Assembly (NCBI RefSeq): GCF_004193775.1
Contig: NC_041016.1
Span: 38,300,547-38,364,546, forward strand
Length of the DNA: 64,000 nucleotides
Origin: Glycine soja
Lineage: Eukaryota; Streptophyta; Magnoliopsida; Fabales; Fabaceae
Reading direction: 5' to 3'
The stretch's first letter is position 1. The number at the start of each line of letters is the position of its first letter. The notes under the pieces were generated by a model, which searched no databases, had not been told where the DNA came from, and was given only the letters and a program-made list of their open reading frames with translations. The position numbers were made by a program, and so were the translations under genes. Shown here piece by piece: positions 11,591-21,651 of the stretch.

Positions 11591-12058
11591 CGATGTTTTC
11601 AACAAAAAAGGGGGGACAAACCCTAGGATTTCGATGGATTGATTAAACATCAAATGGCTCCATTGCCGTCACTCCAAAATGGTCAAGTGACTAAATCAAA
11701 AAGAACATACACTTTGAGGGAGTTCCCGGAGAGATTTGCAAAAGATAGGATAAGGTCGCATGAATTATCACCTCTTTCAAAAGGACAGTCAATCTATGTT
11801 TTCCAAAAAAAATCAAATCAAAATCAAAATCACAAAATAGGGAAAGAATGTCATGAACATTGTACAACTTTCCATTACATTGCATTGTTTCATATGAAGT
11901 CCGCATTTACCAAATTTCACGACAAAGGTTGCATGCATCTGCATCCCTAAAAATCATGTTAACTGCATAGATTTCCTACATCTAAATGTCCAAATCTTGT
12001 GGATTTGGGATGACCAGCCCTCTCGATGAGTCGATCTCTTGCTTTCTCATAAGGGTGG

Positions 12059-13370
12059 ACCCTTGGGTACTTGTACCTATCACTTTTAGAGGACTACATG
12101 TCCTCGCCAACAGAGGGCTGCACGCCCTCACCTTCAGAGGACTACATGTCCTCGCCTTGAGAGGGCTACACGCCCTCACCTTGGGTACTAGTTACCCTCA
12201 CCGTTGAGAGGACTACACGTCCTCGCCTTGAGAGGACTACACGTCCTCACCATCAGAGGGCTGCACGCCCTCACCTCCAGAGGACTACATGTCCTCACCA
12301 TCAGAGGGCTGCACGCCCTCACCTCTAGAGGACTACATGTCCTCGCCTTGAGAGGGCTACACGTCCTCACCTTGGGTACTAGTTACCCTCACCGTCAGAG
12401 GGCTACACGCCCTCACCTTGAAAGCACTACACGTCCTCGCCTTGGGTACTAGTTACCCTCACCGTTAAGAGGACTACACGTCCTCGCTTATAGAGGACTA
12501 CACATCCTCGCCAACAGAGGGCTGCACGCCCTCACCTTCAGAGGACCACATGTCCTCGCCTTGAGAGGGCTACACGCCCTCACCTTGGGTACTAATTACC
12601 CTCACCGTTGAGAGGACTACACGTCCTCGCCTTGAGAGGACTACACGTCCTCACCATCAGAGGGCTGCACGCCCTCACCTCCAGAGGACTACATGTCCTC
12701 GCCTTGAGAGGGCTACACGCCCTCACCTTGGGTACTAGTTACCCTCACCGTTGGGAGGACTACACGTCCTCCCCTTGAGAGGACTACACGTCCTCACCAT
12801 CAGAGGGCTGCACGCCCTTACCTCCGGAGGACTACATGTCCTCGCCTTGAGAGGGCTACACGCCCTCACCTTGGGTACTAGTTACCCTCACCGTCAGAGG
12901 ACTACACGTCCTCGCCTTGAGAGGACTACACGTCTTCACCACCAGAGGGCTGCACGCCCTCACCTCTAGAGGACTATAAGTCCTCGCCTTGAGAGGGCTA
13001 CACGCCCTCACCTTGGGTACTAGTTACCTTCACCTTCAGAGGACTACACGTCCTCGCCTTCAAAGGGTCATGTACCTTCAACTTCAGAGGACTACACGTC
13101 CTCGCCGTCAAAGGGTCATGTGCCTTCACCTTTGTAGGGCTACATGCCCTCACCTTCAGAGGACTACACGTCCTCACCTTTAGAGGACTACACGTCCTCG
13201 CCATCAGAGGACTACATGTTCCCCATTTTCAAAGGGGGGCATGCCCTCACCTTCAGAGGATTGCACGTCCTTGCCATCATAGGACTACACTCCCTCGCCT
13301 TCGAAAGGCGACACGTCCTGAACTTCAGAGGGCTACACGCCCTCGCCTTTAGAGGACTACTCTGTCCTTA
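12059..13370 (+). repeat. Tandem array of ~54 hairpin-forming 22-24-bp units
   Basis: Each unit is a short inverted repeat with a 5-base loop and a 7-base linker. Type 1 is GAGGAC-TACAC-GTCCTC, type 2 is GAGGGC-TACAC/TGCAC-GCCCTC and type 3 is GGGTA-CTAGT-TACCC. Types 1 and 2 differ by a matched change on both arms, so pairing is kept. Type 3 recurs about every 6-9 units, giving a higher-order repeat of roughly 150-200 bp. Units decay toward the 3' end (after about 13050). The long leucine/histidine-rich frames here are translations of the array and not proteins. Confidence 0.92.
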
Positions 13371-13429
13371 AATGCTTAACCGAGACTTGCACTCCCGGTT
13401 AAGGGACCAGTAGTTTCCTTTTAACGGTT

Positions 13430-14330
13430 CCTGGGCCACCCCCTGATATTGGAGGAGGGCCAGCTGTGCGAGCACAACTAGAGAGGGAGGCTATCACACT
13501 GCTACTATGCATACTGGGGCAAGATTTCACCTGTGCCGCTGCAAAGAGACGAGTGCGGATCATGCGCACCAACATGACCACTCTTACACAGATATAGATG
13601 ACATTGCTACTTAGCAACATTCTGCCCAGCGACCACAACGCCAATCTCCCCCTGCAAAAGTATCAGTTGGTCTGTGTCGTCCCGACATGGGTAAGTATGC
13701 ATATAGTTCAACTGATTTCTGATACCATCTATTGTTTGCAGGGATCGCACCCACAAGACACCCAGTGGACCTGGAAAAGTCCAACAGGGCCCTGGGGTTT
13801 CCAGCTCTGGTTACGGGCCTCTATCAGTCCTACAGGGTGCCCGTACCCCCCCGGCAAGGTCACGTCATCATAGGTAAGTATGCACATCGCTCAACTGATT
13901 TCTGATTTCATCTATTGTTTGCAGGGATCGCGCCTGCAAGACACCCAGTGGACCCGAAGAGGTCCAACAGGGTCTTGGAGTTGTCAAGCTCTAATTACGA
14001 GTCTCTATCAGTTCTACGGAGTACCTGTAACCTCCAGCAAGGGCATCAGGCCCCCTACTAATCGAGCTTTCATCAAGAAGTACTGCGCCCCCAGGCAGGC
14101 GCAGGGCGAAACACCACAGCAGCATTGGGATGGCCGGTAGCGGGCAATAGACACACCGCCACCACCTCTAGAGTTAACCTCAGCTCATCCGCAAAAAGGT
14201 TAGAGCGTTGCCTACGACACATGGCCGACCAGCAGGCGACCAAATCCAAAGCCAAAGGTAAGCAAAGTACTAGGTCCGTGACCTACAAGCCATCATGCGT
14301 CCAGCTAAAGACGTTAAAGAAGCGCTACTA
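13430..14330 (+). pseudogene. Calypso/Athila env-like ORF fragment captured in Z
   Basis: Fragments in several frames resemble the C-terminal half of the env-like ORF of legume Calypso/Diaspora (Athila-type) elements: LGQDFTCAAAKRRVRIMRTN, TLLLSNILPSDHNANLPL, HIVQLISDTIYCLQG, and IRPPTNRAFIKKYCAPRQAQ. An internal segment of about 190 bp (13691-13880) is duplicated in tandem (13875-14060). A stop follows TLTQI near 13588. The family is often annotated as a putative plant transposon protein domain. It is not expected in a Tat-lineage element, so it is probably chimeric or a remnant of an older insertion. The reading is clear in kind but broken. Confidence 0.75.
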
Positions 14331-14790
14331 GGAGGCAACCTAGTACCTTTTGAATCTGTGCTTGTTATTTGATCACTTTTCATAGTAAGACACACCTAGT
14401 TGCTCATGATCCTAGGAATTTAAATAAAACGAGCACAAGCTCGGAAGGAAGTCATACCTCACAAAATATATATATGTATGTTTAGGTAGAAAGATACCTT
14501 AGATATGCATGTATGTAAACAAAAACACACTTCACAAAATGTATGTTTAGGTAGCAAGATACCTTAGATATGCATGTATGTAGCAAAAAGATACCTCACA
14601 AAATATATATATGTATGTTTAGGTAGCAAGATACCTTGGATATGCATGTATACAGCAAAAATACCTTACAAAACATATATATGTATGTTTAGGTAGCAAG
14701 ATACCTTGGATATGCATGTATATAGCAAAAATACCTCGCAAAAATATACACATGTTTAGGTAGCAAAATACCTCATGAAAAAAAAAAAAG
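14331..14790 (+). repeat. Athila-type spacer and ~70-bp tandem repeat in Z
   Basis: GACGTTAAAGAAGCGCT...GGAGGCAACC at 14307-14341 is the spacer motif I know from Athila-type elements. A related copy lies at 60879-60914. From 14440 to 14780 follow about four copies of a unit with TATATATGTATGTTTAGGTAGCAAGATACCT. A similar (GGTAGCA)-type repeat lies at 61760-62260. Confidence 0.75.
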
Positions 14791-16209
14791 AAAAAAAAAC
14801 AAACAAGAAAAAGAAATAAACAAATGATAATGATAAAAAAAAAGAAGGAGAAAAAAGAAAAATAAGTTGTCTAGCTAAAAACCGACATGCTTTTGAAAAG
14901 AGACGATTTCCAACTTTTCTTTTAAAAAAAAAAAAAAAAAAAATTCATTCATTGATCATAACCGATTTTTGAAGAAAAAACGTGTCTACACCTAAAGGGT
15001 GAATGCTGTGAAATTTCCCCGGACGCCCGAAATGGACTCGGATGAATGCACAAATTGATAAAAGAACATATTTTGGAAACATTGGGTTGATTAAAATAGA
15101 GGAAATGAATCCTGAGCCCTAGCATCACATGACCATAAAAATTTGACATTTGAGTGTCCGCATAGATGCATGCATGACCAGTTTTGCATAAAGTTTCCAA
15201 ATCATCATTTTTGCATTTGTGTCATGGAAATAATGTGGGGCATCCCTTTTATCCTTGAGCCAAACCAAACCCCGACATGTATCATGTCTAGCCATTCTAC
15301 AAACCTTGAGCCAAAATCCTGACTCACCATGAACCTTGACCTAGGGTGAGAATGTCAATCCTTACCCTCGGGAGCAAAAAAAGAAAAGAAGGAAAATTCC
15401 CCAATCAAAGAGTGGGAGAAAGCAAAAAAAGAAAAGAAAGGAAATTCCCAATCAAAGAGTGGGAGAAAGCAAAAAGAAAAGAAAGAAAATTCCCAACCAA
15501 AGAATGGGAGAAAGTAAAAAGGAAGAGAAGAAAGCTCTTGATCAAAGAACCAGAAGAAATGTGCAGAGAGGTCTTTAGACCGGACAATATCTGAACAATA
15601 CAGAATTGTCACCAAATGAACAAAAAGAAGGAAAGGAAACCACGACCTAAAATGGTCTCCCCCCTTTAATTACCAACCAAAATTCCGTGCGCTAGCGACC
15701 CTTTTTTCTCGCCCCGCACTAAACAAAAAAAAAAAAAAACACAGAAAAAGAAAAAGCCAGGAAAATCAAAAGCCAAAAACACACAAAAGCCGAAAGAAGA
15801 AACCACCAAAAGAACCCATTCCCAAGGGAAGCCCTATTGATCCATGATCATGCATGTAATTTTTGATTTGATAGGAAATAATTTGCAAAGTCAAGTCATG
15901 ACATATCTATGGTTCGGAATTAGGATGAAACACTTACCTGTGCGAGATTGATACACTTTGAGTGGATTTCTTCTATTTTTGTCGAACCCAGTGTTTCCTC
16001 TAAATGGTCATTTAGAAACGAAATGCTAACATCCAAAATCTCATTTACGGTTATGGGAGATTTCATCAGCAGACACTCCTTCCCCGGTAGACGCATTGTT
16101 TTTCACTCAAAAAGCATATGCTGCTCTAAATCAGTTGGAATGTTTGTCTCTTTGCTAAAGTATGTTTGCATTTTAGTGGAGAAAACAACGAGACTTTTTC
16201 AAGTCTCAC
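14791..16209 (+). other. A-rich non-coding tail of Z with ~48-bp minirepeats
   Basis: Poly-A/purine-rich sequence without a supported gene. At 15375-15540 three to four copies of a ~48-bp unit (AAAGAAAAGAAGGAAAATTC...AGAGTGGGAGAAAGC) make an open frame that is only a repeat artefact. The segment 16206-16290 contains a piece of the LTR (CTACGTAGGTCTGAGTTCCTC) which recurs at 16470-16550. Confidence 0.65.
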
Positions 16210-16579
16210 AAGTTATCCAGAACTACGTAGGTCTGAGTTCCTCATTGGAGGATACGTAGGAGCAAGAGCCTCGCTTTTGTCGACCACACCGCCTTTTGTC
16301 GCCATAACTCAAGAGCTGGTAGCCCGCGGAGACACCTTACGGTTATCCGCACCTCGTCATTCAGTGACCCCAAGTGTGATTCACGAGCAGAGACCAATAT
16401 GGTCATCTGCGCCTTTTCCGGAGATGTCAGCATTTTCCGATGGAGACTTTTCAAGTCTCACAAGTTATCCAGAACTACGTAGGTCTGAGTTCCTCATTGG
16501 AGGATACGTAGGAGCAAGAGCCTCGCTTTTGTCGACCACACTGCCTTTTGTCATCCAGAGGCGGCGGGCCCGATGACAA
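16210..16579 (+). repeat. Two ~265-bp repeats bearing an LTR-internal segment
   Basis: The block TTTTCAAGTCTCACAAGTTATCCAGAACTACGTAGG...CGCTTTTGTCGACCAC occurs at about 16196-16290 and again at 16446-16540. It contains the same 60 bases found within the Z LTRs (3721-3782 and 19769-19830). It leads into the 101-bp array. Confidence 0.75.
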
Positions 16580-17990
16580 GCAGAGACCAAGTTTGGTCAT
16601 TCTGCACCCATGATACGCGGAGATACCTTACGGTTATCCGCACCCTTTTGTCATCCAGAGGCGGCGGGCCCGATGACAAGCAGAGACCAAGTTTGGTCAT
16701 TCTGCACCCATGATACGCGGAGATACCTTATGGTTATCCGCACCCCTTTGCCATTCAGACACAGTCGTGTCCGATGGCACGCAGAGACCAAGTTTGGTCA
16801 TTCTGCACCCATGATACGCGGAGATACCTTACGGTTATCCGCACCCCTTTGCCATTCAGACACAGTCGTGTCCGATGGCACGCAGAGACCAAGTTTGGTC
16901 ATTCTGCACCCATGATACGCGGAGATACCTTATGGTTATTCGCACCCCTTTTGTCATCCAGAGGCGGCGGGCCCGATGACAAGCAGAGACCAAGTTTGGT
17001 CATTCTGCACCCATGATACGCGGAGATACCTTATGGTTATTCGCACCCCTTTTGTCATCCAGAGGCGGCGGGCCCGATGACAAGCAGAGACCAAGTTTGG
17101 TCATTCTGCACCCATGATACGCGGAGATACCTTACGGTTATCCGCACCCTTTTGTCATCCAGAGGCGGCGGGCCCGATGACAAGCAGAGACCAAGTTTGG
17201 TCATTCTGCACCCATGATACGCGGAGATACCTTATGGTTATTCGCACCCCTTTTGTCATCCAGAGGCGGCGGGCCCGATGACAAGCAGAGACCAAGTTTG
17301 GTCATTCTGCACCCATGATACGCGGAGATACCTTACGGTTATCCGCACCCCTTTGCCATTCAGACACAGTCGTGTCCGATGGCACGCAGAGACCAAGTTT
17401 GGTCATTCTGCACCCATGATACGCGGAGATACCTTATGGTTATTCGCACCCCTTTTGTCATCCAGAGGCGGCGGGCCCGATGACAAGCAGAGACCAAGTT
17501 TGGTCATTCTGCACCCATGATACGCGGAGATACCTTACGGTTATCCGCACCCCTTTGCCATTCAGACACAGTCGTGTCCGATGGCACGCAGAGACCAAGT
17601 TTGGTCATTCTGCACCCATGATACGCGGAGATACCTTATGGTTATTCGCACCCCTTTTGTCATCCAGAGGCGGCGGGCCCGATGACAAGCAGAGACCAAG
17701 TTTGGTCATTCTGCACCCATGATACGCGGAGATACCTTACGGTTATCCGCACCCCTTTGCCATTCAGACACAGTCGTGTCCGATGGCACGCAGAGACCAA
17801 GTTTGGTCATTCTGCACCCATGATATGCGGAGATACCTTACGGTTATCCGCACCCCTTTGCCATTCAGACACAGTCGTGTCCGATGGCACGCAGAGACCA
17901 AGTTTGGTCATTCTGCACCCATGATACGCGGAGATACCTTATGGTTATTCGCACCCATTCTTTTGCTATCTGTAAGACAGAACGCTTGAT
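16580..17990 (+). repeat. Satellite-like array: 14 units of ~101 bp
   Basis: GCAGAGACCA starts at 16580, 16680, 16781, 16882, 16983, 17084, 17184, 17285, 17386, 17487, 17588, 17689, 17790 and 17891. There are two unit types: A contains GTCATCCAGAGGCGGCGGGCC and B contains GCCATTCAGACACAGTCGTG. From about 17184 they alternate, making a 202-bp higher-order unit. Homologous but diverged units on the opposite strand fill Y's tail (25800-26189 and 32673-34205). Ogre tails are known to hold tandem repeats of this kind. Confidence 0.93.
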
Positions 17991-18059
17991 AGCATGCAGA
18001 GGCTGACACAGTCTTCTGCACCTTTTGTTCCTCCGGGAACAACAAAGTCATTTACATGT

Positions 18060-18498
18060 GGAAATTTCATGGTCACCCGCGACTCTCGTCAGCCGAGAGG
18101 AGCGAAATTAGTGTCATACACTGATTTTCGTCCGGGGACCTTTGCTTGATGACATGTGACCATTCTTTGGTCCTTGTGAGGTGCTTGGCACCCATCATTA
18201 GGCAATTTGTGAAATCCTAGGAACGACAAGTCACGGTCACCCGCGACTCTCGTCAACCGAGAGGAGCGAAATTAGTGTCATACACTGATTTTCGGGGACC
18301 TTTGCTTGATGACATGTGACCATTCTTTGGTCCTTGTGAGGTGCTTGGCACCCTTCATTAGGCAATTTGTGAAATTCTGGGAACAACAAGTCATTTGCAT
18401 GTGGAGATTTTATGGTCACCCGTGACTCTCGTCAAATCGAGAGGGACGAAATTAGTGTCTTATCTTTACTTTTCTTTTATCTTCAATAAAAGACAAGT
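18060..18498 (+). repeat. Duplicated PPT-flank and LTR-head segments upstream of Z 3' LTR
   Basis: A ~170-bp unit (GGTCACCCGCGACTCTCGTC...AGGAGCGAAATTAGTGTC) is present at about 18071, 18234 and 18413. The first two copies continue into about 90 bases of the LTR start (TTCGTCCGGGGACCTTTGCT... at 18126 and a shorter form at 18292). The third continues into the polypurine tract and the true 3' LTR. The head of the LTR thus exists three times in a row. Confidence 0.85.
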
Positions 18499-18511
18499 AA
18501 AGAGGGGCAAC
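18499..18511 (+). other. Z polypurine tract
   Basis: AAAGAGGGGCAAC abuts the TG of the 3' LTR. The mirror-image sequence GTTGCCCCTCTTT at 25314-25326 abuts Y's LTR on the minus strand, which supports both boundaries. Confidence 0.85.
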
Positions 18512-20437
18512 TGTCATACCCTAATTTCGTCCGGGGACCTTTGCTTGATGACATGCGACCATTCTTTGGTCCTTGTGAGGTGCTTGGCACCCATCATTAG
18601 GCAATTTATGAAATTCCAGGACATGCCGAAAAACCAAAAAAATGTTGATGCACAATCCGTAAGTTTCCGTGACACATCGGAAATCAAAAGGAAGCATCGT
18701 TGCATAATTAAGTGAGGTTCCGTAACATTCCGTAAGTCAAAAAGGGGATGATTATGTAATCCGCAAGGTTCCGTAACATTACGGAAAGAAAACAAGTATC
18801 GTTACGAAATTCGTAAGTTTCCGTAACTTTACGAAAAAAGAATCACCAAAAAACAGCAGAGGGGGGTGTACTTAGTAAAAATGGGGGTGCAAATAGCACC
18901 CAGGCCCATTTGGGCCCTCCAGAAGATTCCTCCAGAAGGCGGTTGCTTCTGGAGGAAGCAACCCTGCTCGCCTGGGCGAGCTGGGCGGCAACCACCTCCC
19001 CTATTTTGCTATAAATAGGGGAGGAAATGAAGAAGAAGGGGGTCCAGCCCCTTAGGCACTTCTCCCTCTTTCGAATTTGCTTGGAAAAATTGTTTCCGTG
19101 AAGAAAATCTAAGCCGAGGCGCTTCCGAAACGTTTCCGTAACGTTTTCCGTGAGGAATCTCGCAAAGGTTTCAACCGTTCTTCGACGTTCTTCATTCGTT
19201 CTTCATCGTTCTTCGATCTTCAACGGGTAAGTACCTCGAACCAAGCTTTTCGATTCATTCTATGTACCCGTAGTGGTCCACATTGTGTTTCGTGCATTTT
19301 GATTCTCGTTTTGTTTACTTTTTATGCCCCCTGTTGACGTGCTTAAGCCATTTTACTTAAGTCGTTTCTCGCTTAACTTAAAAATAAAATAAATTTCCAC
19401 CGAACGTTTGAATTGTATTATCCATTAACTTTGGTTAAAATCAATTCCGACCGTTCGGTCGTGCCGTAACCACGTTGGAAATCAAAAGGAGGTAAAAAAT
19501 AATATAATAATCAAAAAGACGTCTTTTAGTAAAATAAAGCGGAAAATCAATCGGACGTTTTCTCTTTGGGATTTCTCATTCTTAATCGAATTGATTAATA
19601 ACTAAGGTGAAACCAAGGCTAAAATCAACTCGCCTAGTCAAGCTCGTCCACAAAAATAAGCTTTTGAAGTTTGTCATTTCAATTTTTCACTAAGTAAAAT
19701 GGGTCATTTTTAAGGTCCAACGCCTTAAAATGATCACCTCTTAAAATCAAAAAGAATCACTTGATAAGCAAGAACTACGTAGGTCTGAGTTCCTCATTGA
19801 GGATACGTAGGAGCAAAAGTCCCGCTTTTGTCGACCACCCCAAGAGATCGTTAATGGTCCGATGCCTTAACGTTTCTCTCCTTTCAAAAACAAGAGATCG
19901 TTAATGGTCCAACGCCTTAACGTTTCTCTCCTTTCAAAATCAAAAGACCCTTTAATGGTCCAACACCTTAAATGACCTTTTGTTCAATAAAAAACATATT
20001 TTACAAAAAAGGACAAAAACAACTTAACCAAACACTTTGTTCCGAAAGAACTACGTAGGTCTGATTTCCTCATCACAAATTGAGGAATACGTAGGAGCAA
20101 AGGGAAACACCCTTGTCGACCACGAAAAAGAAAAAAATATAAAAAGGGTATAAAGGATATAAGAACATAAAAGGGAACATAAAAATCAAAGTCATGTTTG
20201 CACATTCGATTAAAGGCTGCCGTCCCTTGGGACGGACGTGTGGGGTGCTAATACCTTCCCCGTGCGTAAATACAACTCCCGAACCTTTCACTTAAAAGTT
20301 CGTAGATCGCGTCTTTTCCGGTTTTTCCGACGTTTTCCTCAAATAAACGTTGGTGGCGACTCCGCGCGTATTCCTTTCGTGGAACACGCATCCCGCGAGT
20401 CTCGCGTCGCTCTCCCGCCGAAGGGTAGGTTGCGACA
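18512..20437 (+). repeat. Z 3' LTR (1926 bp)
   Basis: Same ends as the 5' LTR. By visual comparison there are about six substitutions (matching 5' LTR positions near 3215, 3244, 3277, 3608, 3651 and 3953) and one copy fewer of the 19-bp palindromic segment. TATA box at 19010-19017. It is followed by the right target duplication CCCAA (20438-20442). Confidence 0.95.
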
Positions 20438-20938
20438 CCCAAAAATCAGCAAAGCTAAAATATCCGCAAACGGGCCCCACTTCTCTTGGCTCGCCATATC
20501 CCTTGCCTTGCCTTCCAAGTATTTCCGTGGCAAGCCCACTACGCCATTGCGAGTTTGTTTCATGCGATCCAACTCTTTTGCTGAATCTCCAATCACAGCT
20601 GCAATCTTGCTCAAGGAAGGAAGAAAACCGGAGAAAAGATACGGTTTTCTCCCCCCAAGAGGGCATCCTAATATTTCCTCAAACTCTTCAATAGTTGGTA
20701 CCATTTGGAAGTCCCCAAACGTGAAACAACTCAACGGCTGGTCATAGTATTGGGCGAGGGATACGACAGCTTCCGTAAATACCTCCGTTGCGGTCAAATC
20801 TAGAATCCTCCCGTACACTTTGTGGAAGGCTTGCCTTTGGAGAGGTCCCATCAATCGTCCCAATTCCTTGAGGCTAGTGACATCTAGACTTTTAACCTTG
20901 ACTTGATAAAACCTTTTGTAATTTTGATTTGTCCCCAT
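20438..20938 (-). pseudogene. X ORF1, N-terminal portion (interrupted by Z)
   Basis: Starts at the methionine 20938 (MGTNQNYKRFYQVKVKSLDV) and is collinear with Z ORF1 to ADILALLIFG, where Z is inserted; the frame then resumes at 2441. A second ATG lies one codon upstream. No stop is seen within the X-derived part. The frame that continues to 20339 reads antisense LTR and is not real. The signature EEILGCPLGGRKPYL is identical in both copies, and overall similarity is high, so the domain appears constrained. See 1126-2441 for the other part. Confidence 0.88.
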
Positions 20939-21630
20939 CATTTACCTAAAAAAGGGGTGGATCAAGACTCCGACATGAATGATGCAATGCGTATGCATGA
21001 AACAGAAAGAAAACAACACAAAGGGGTAATTCACACATACGAGACTGCAGAGATCCAACTTTAATGCTACGTTTTGGGCATGATGGCGCCTCAACGTAGT
21101 ATTAAAAAGGTGACGTATTACTCTAAAGAAACCAAACATCACTAGCAAAACTATAAACTAGTGCTATTGACCAAAAAATGCATGAGAACGAATGGCACGG
21201 AGCGTTTTTGCTCTTTGCCCCTATTTGGGAACCTATAGGACAATATCTAGGGGTCTCTAATAACTACTCCCCAACAATTCATAACTCACACGGCTGTTTT
21301 CTAGAGGTATCATCACTCAAGATAATAATATTGTGGCGGTATGGAATACCAGCGACAACACATTATAAAGAGAGAAAGCTCTAGACAAGGTTTCACTATT
21401 ATCAAGCAAGTCAGAGACCTAGCATGATGATAGATTCACCTCCACTCCTTAAATTCCCATGAACCCAGGTAGAGGGCCCCTTTTTTTACTAAAACCCGTG
21501 GGTGCTTAGAATGCAGTGTAAAGAATGCGAAATAGACAACAATTATTTACATTTTACACCGTTCAACAAATGCACGCACGAAGTTTCACAAATCCACAAT
21601 TCCTTAAAATAGGCCTAACTCACAAAAATA
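20939..21630 (-). other. X untranslated leader
   Basis: About 690 bp between primer site and ORF1. It is homologous on the opposite strand to part of Z's leader (for example the segment around 4620-4900). No gene supported. Confidence 0.7.
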
Positions 21631-21649
21631 ATCCCCAGTGGAGTCGCCA
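21631..21649 (-). other. X primer binding site (tRNA-Arg-like)
   Basis: On the minus strand this reads TGGCGACTCCACTGGGGAT, two bases from the LTR end. It differs from Z's site at two positions. Confidence 0.85.
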
Positions 21650-21651
21650 AC

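Larger units (their letters stand above)
2442..20437 (+). mobile_element. Element Z: recent 18.0-kb non-autonomous Ogre-like retrotransposon
   Basis: A complete element of 17,996 bp with TG...CA ends and the duplication CCCAA. In order: 5' LTR (2442-4386), primer site (4389-4407), leader, intact ORF1 (5257-7122), degenerate gag (8283-10170), solo LTR C (10512-11236), hairpin array (12059-13370), Calypso/Athila env-like fragment (13430-14330), short repeats, 101-bp array (16580-17990), duplicated LTR heads (18060-18430), polypurine tract (18499-18511) and 3' LTR (18512-20437). No protease, reverse transcriptase, RNase H or integrase sequence was recognised. The LTRs differ by about 6 substitutions and one 19-bp indel over 1.9 kb, so the insertion is recent. 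Z must therefore have moved using enzymes from a related autonomous element. Confidence 0.93.

Noticed and set aside
12188..13371. Long leucine/histidine-rich frames (RGLHVLAL...) on both strands
   Set aside because: They are translations of the 24-bp hairpin array; 24 is a multiple of three, so frames stay open automatically.
13691..13742. A 50-bp intron in Z's env-like fragment
   Set aside because: The GTAAGT...CAG segment translates to the conserved family peptide, so it is exon sequence.
15346..15594. Lysine-rich 82-aa ORF
   Set aside because: It is produced by the ~48-bp purine-rich minirepeats at 15375-15540.
16166..17989. Several overlapping 80-aa frames over the 101-bp array
   Set aside because: They recur every 202 bp with identical sequence and follow the repeat; there is no sign of a gene.
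12059..17990. Arrays that superficially look like CRISPR
   Set aside because: Units are contiguous without unique spacers and lie within a plant retrotransposon; no Cas genes are present.
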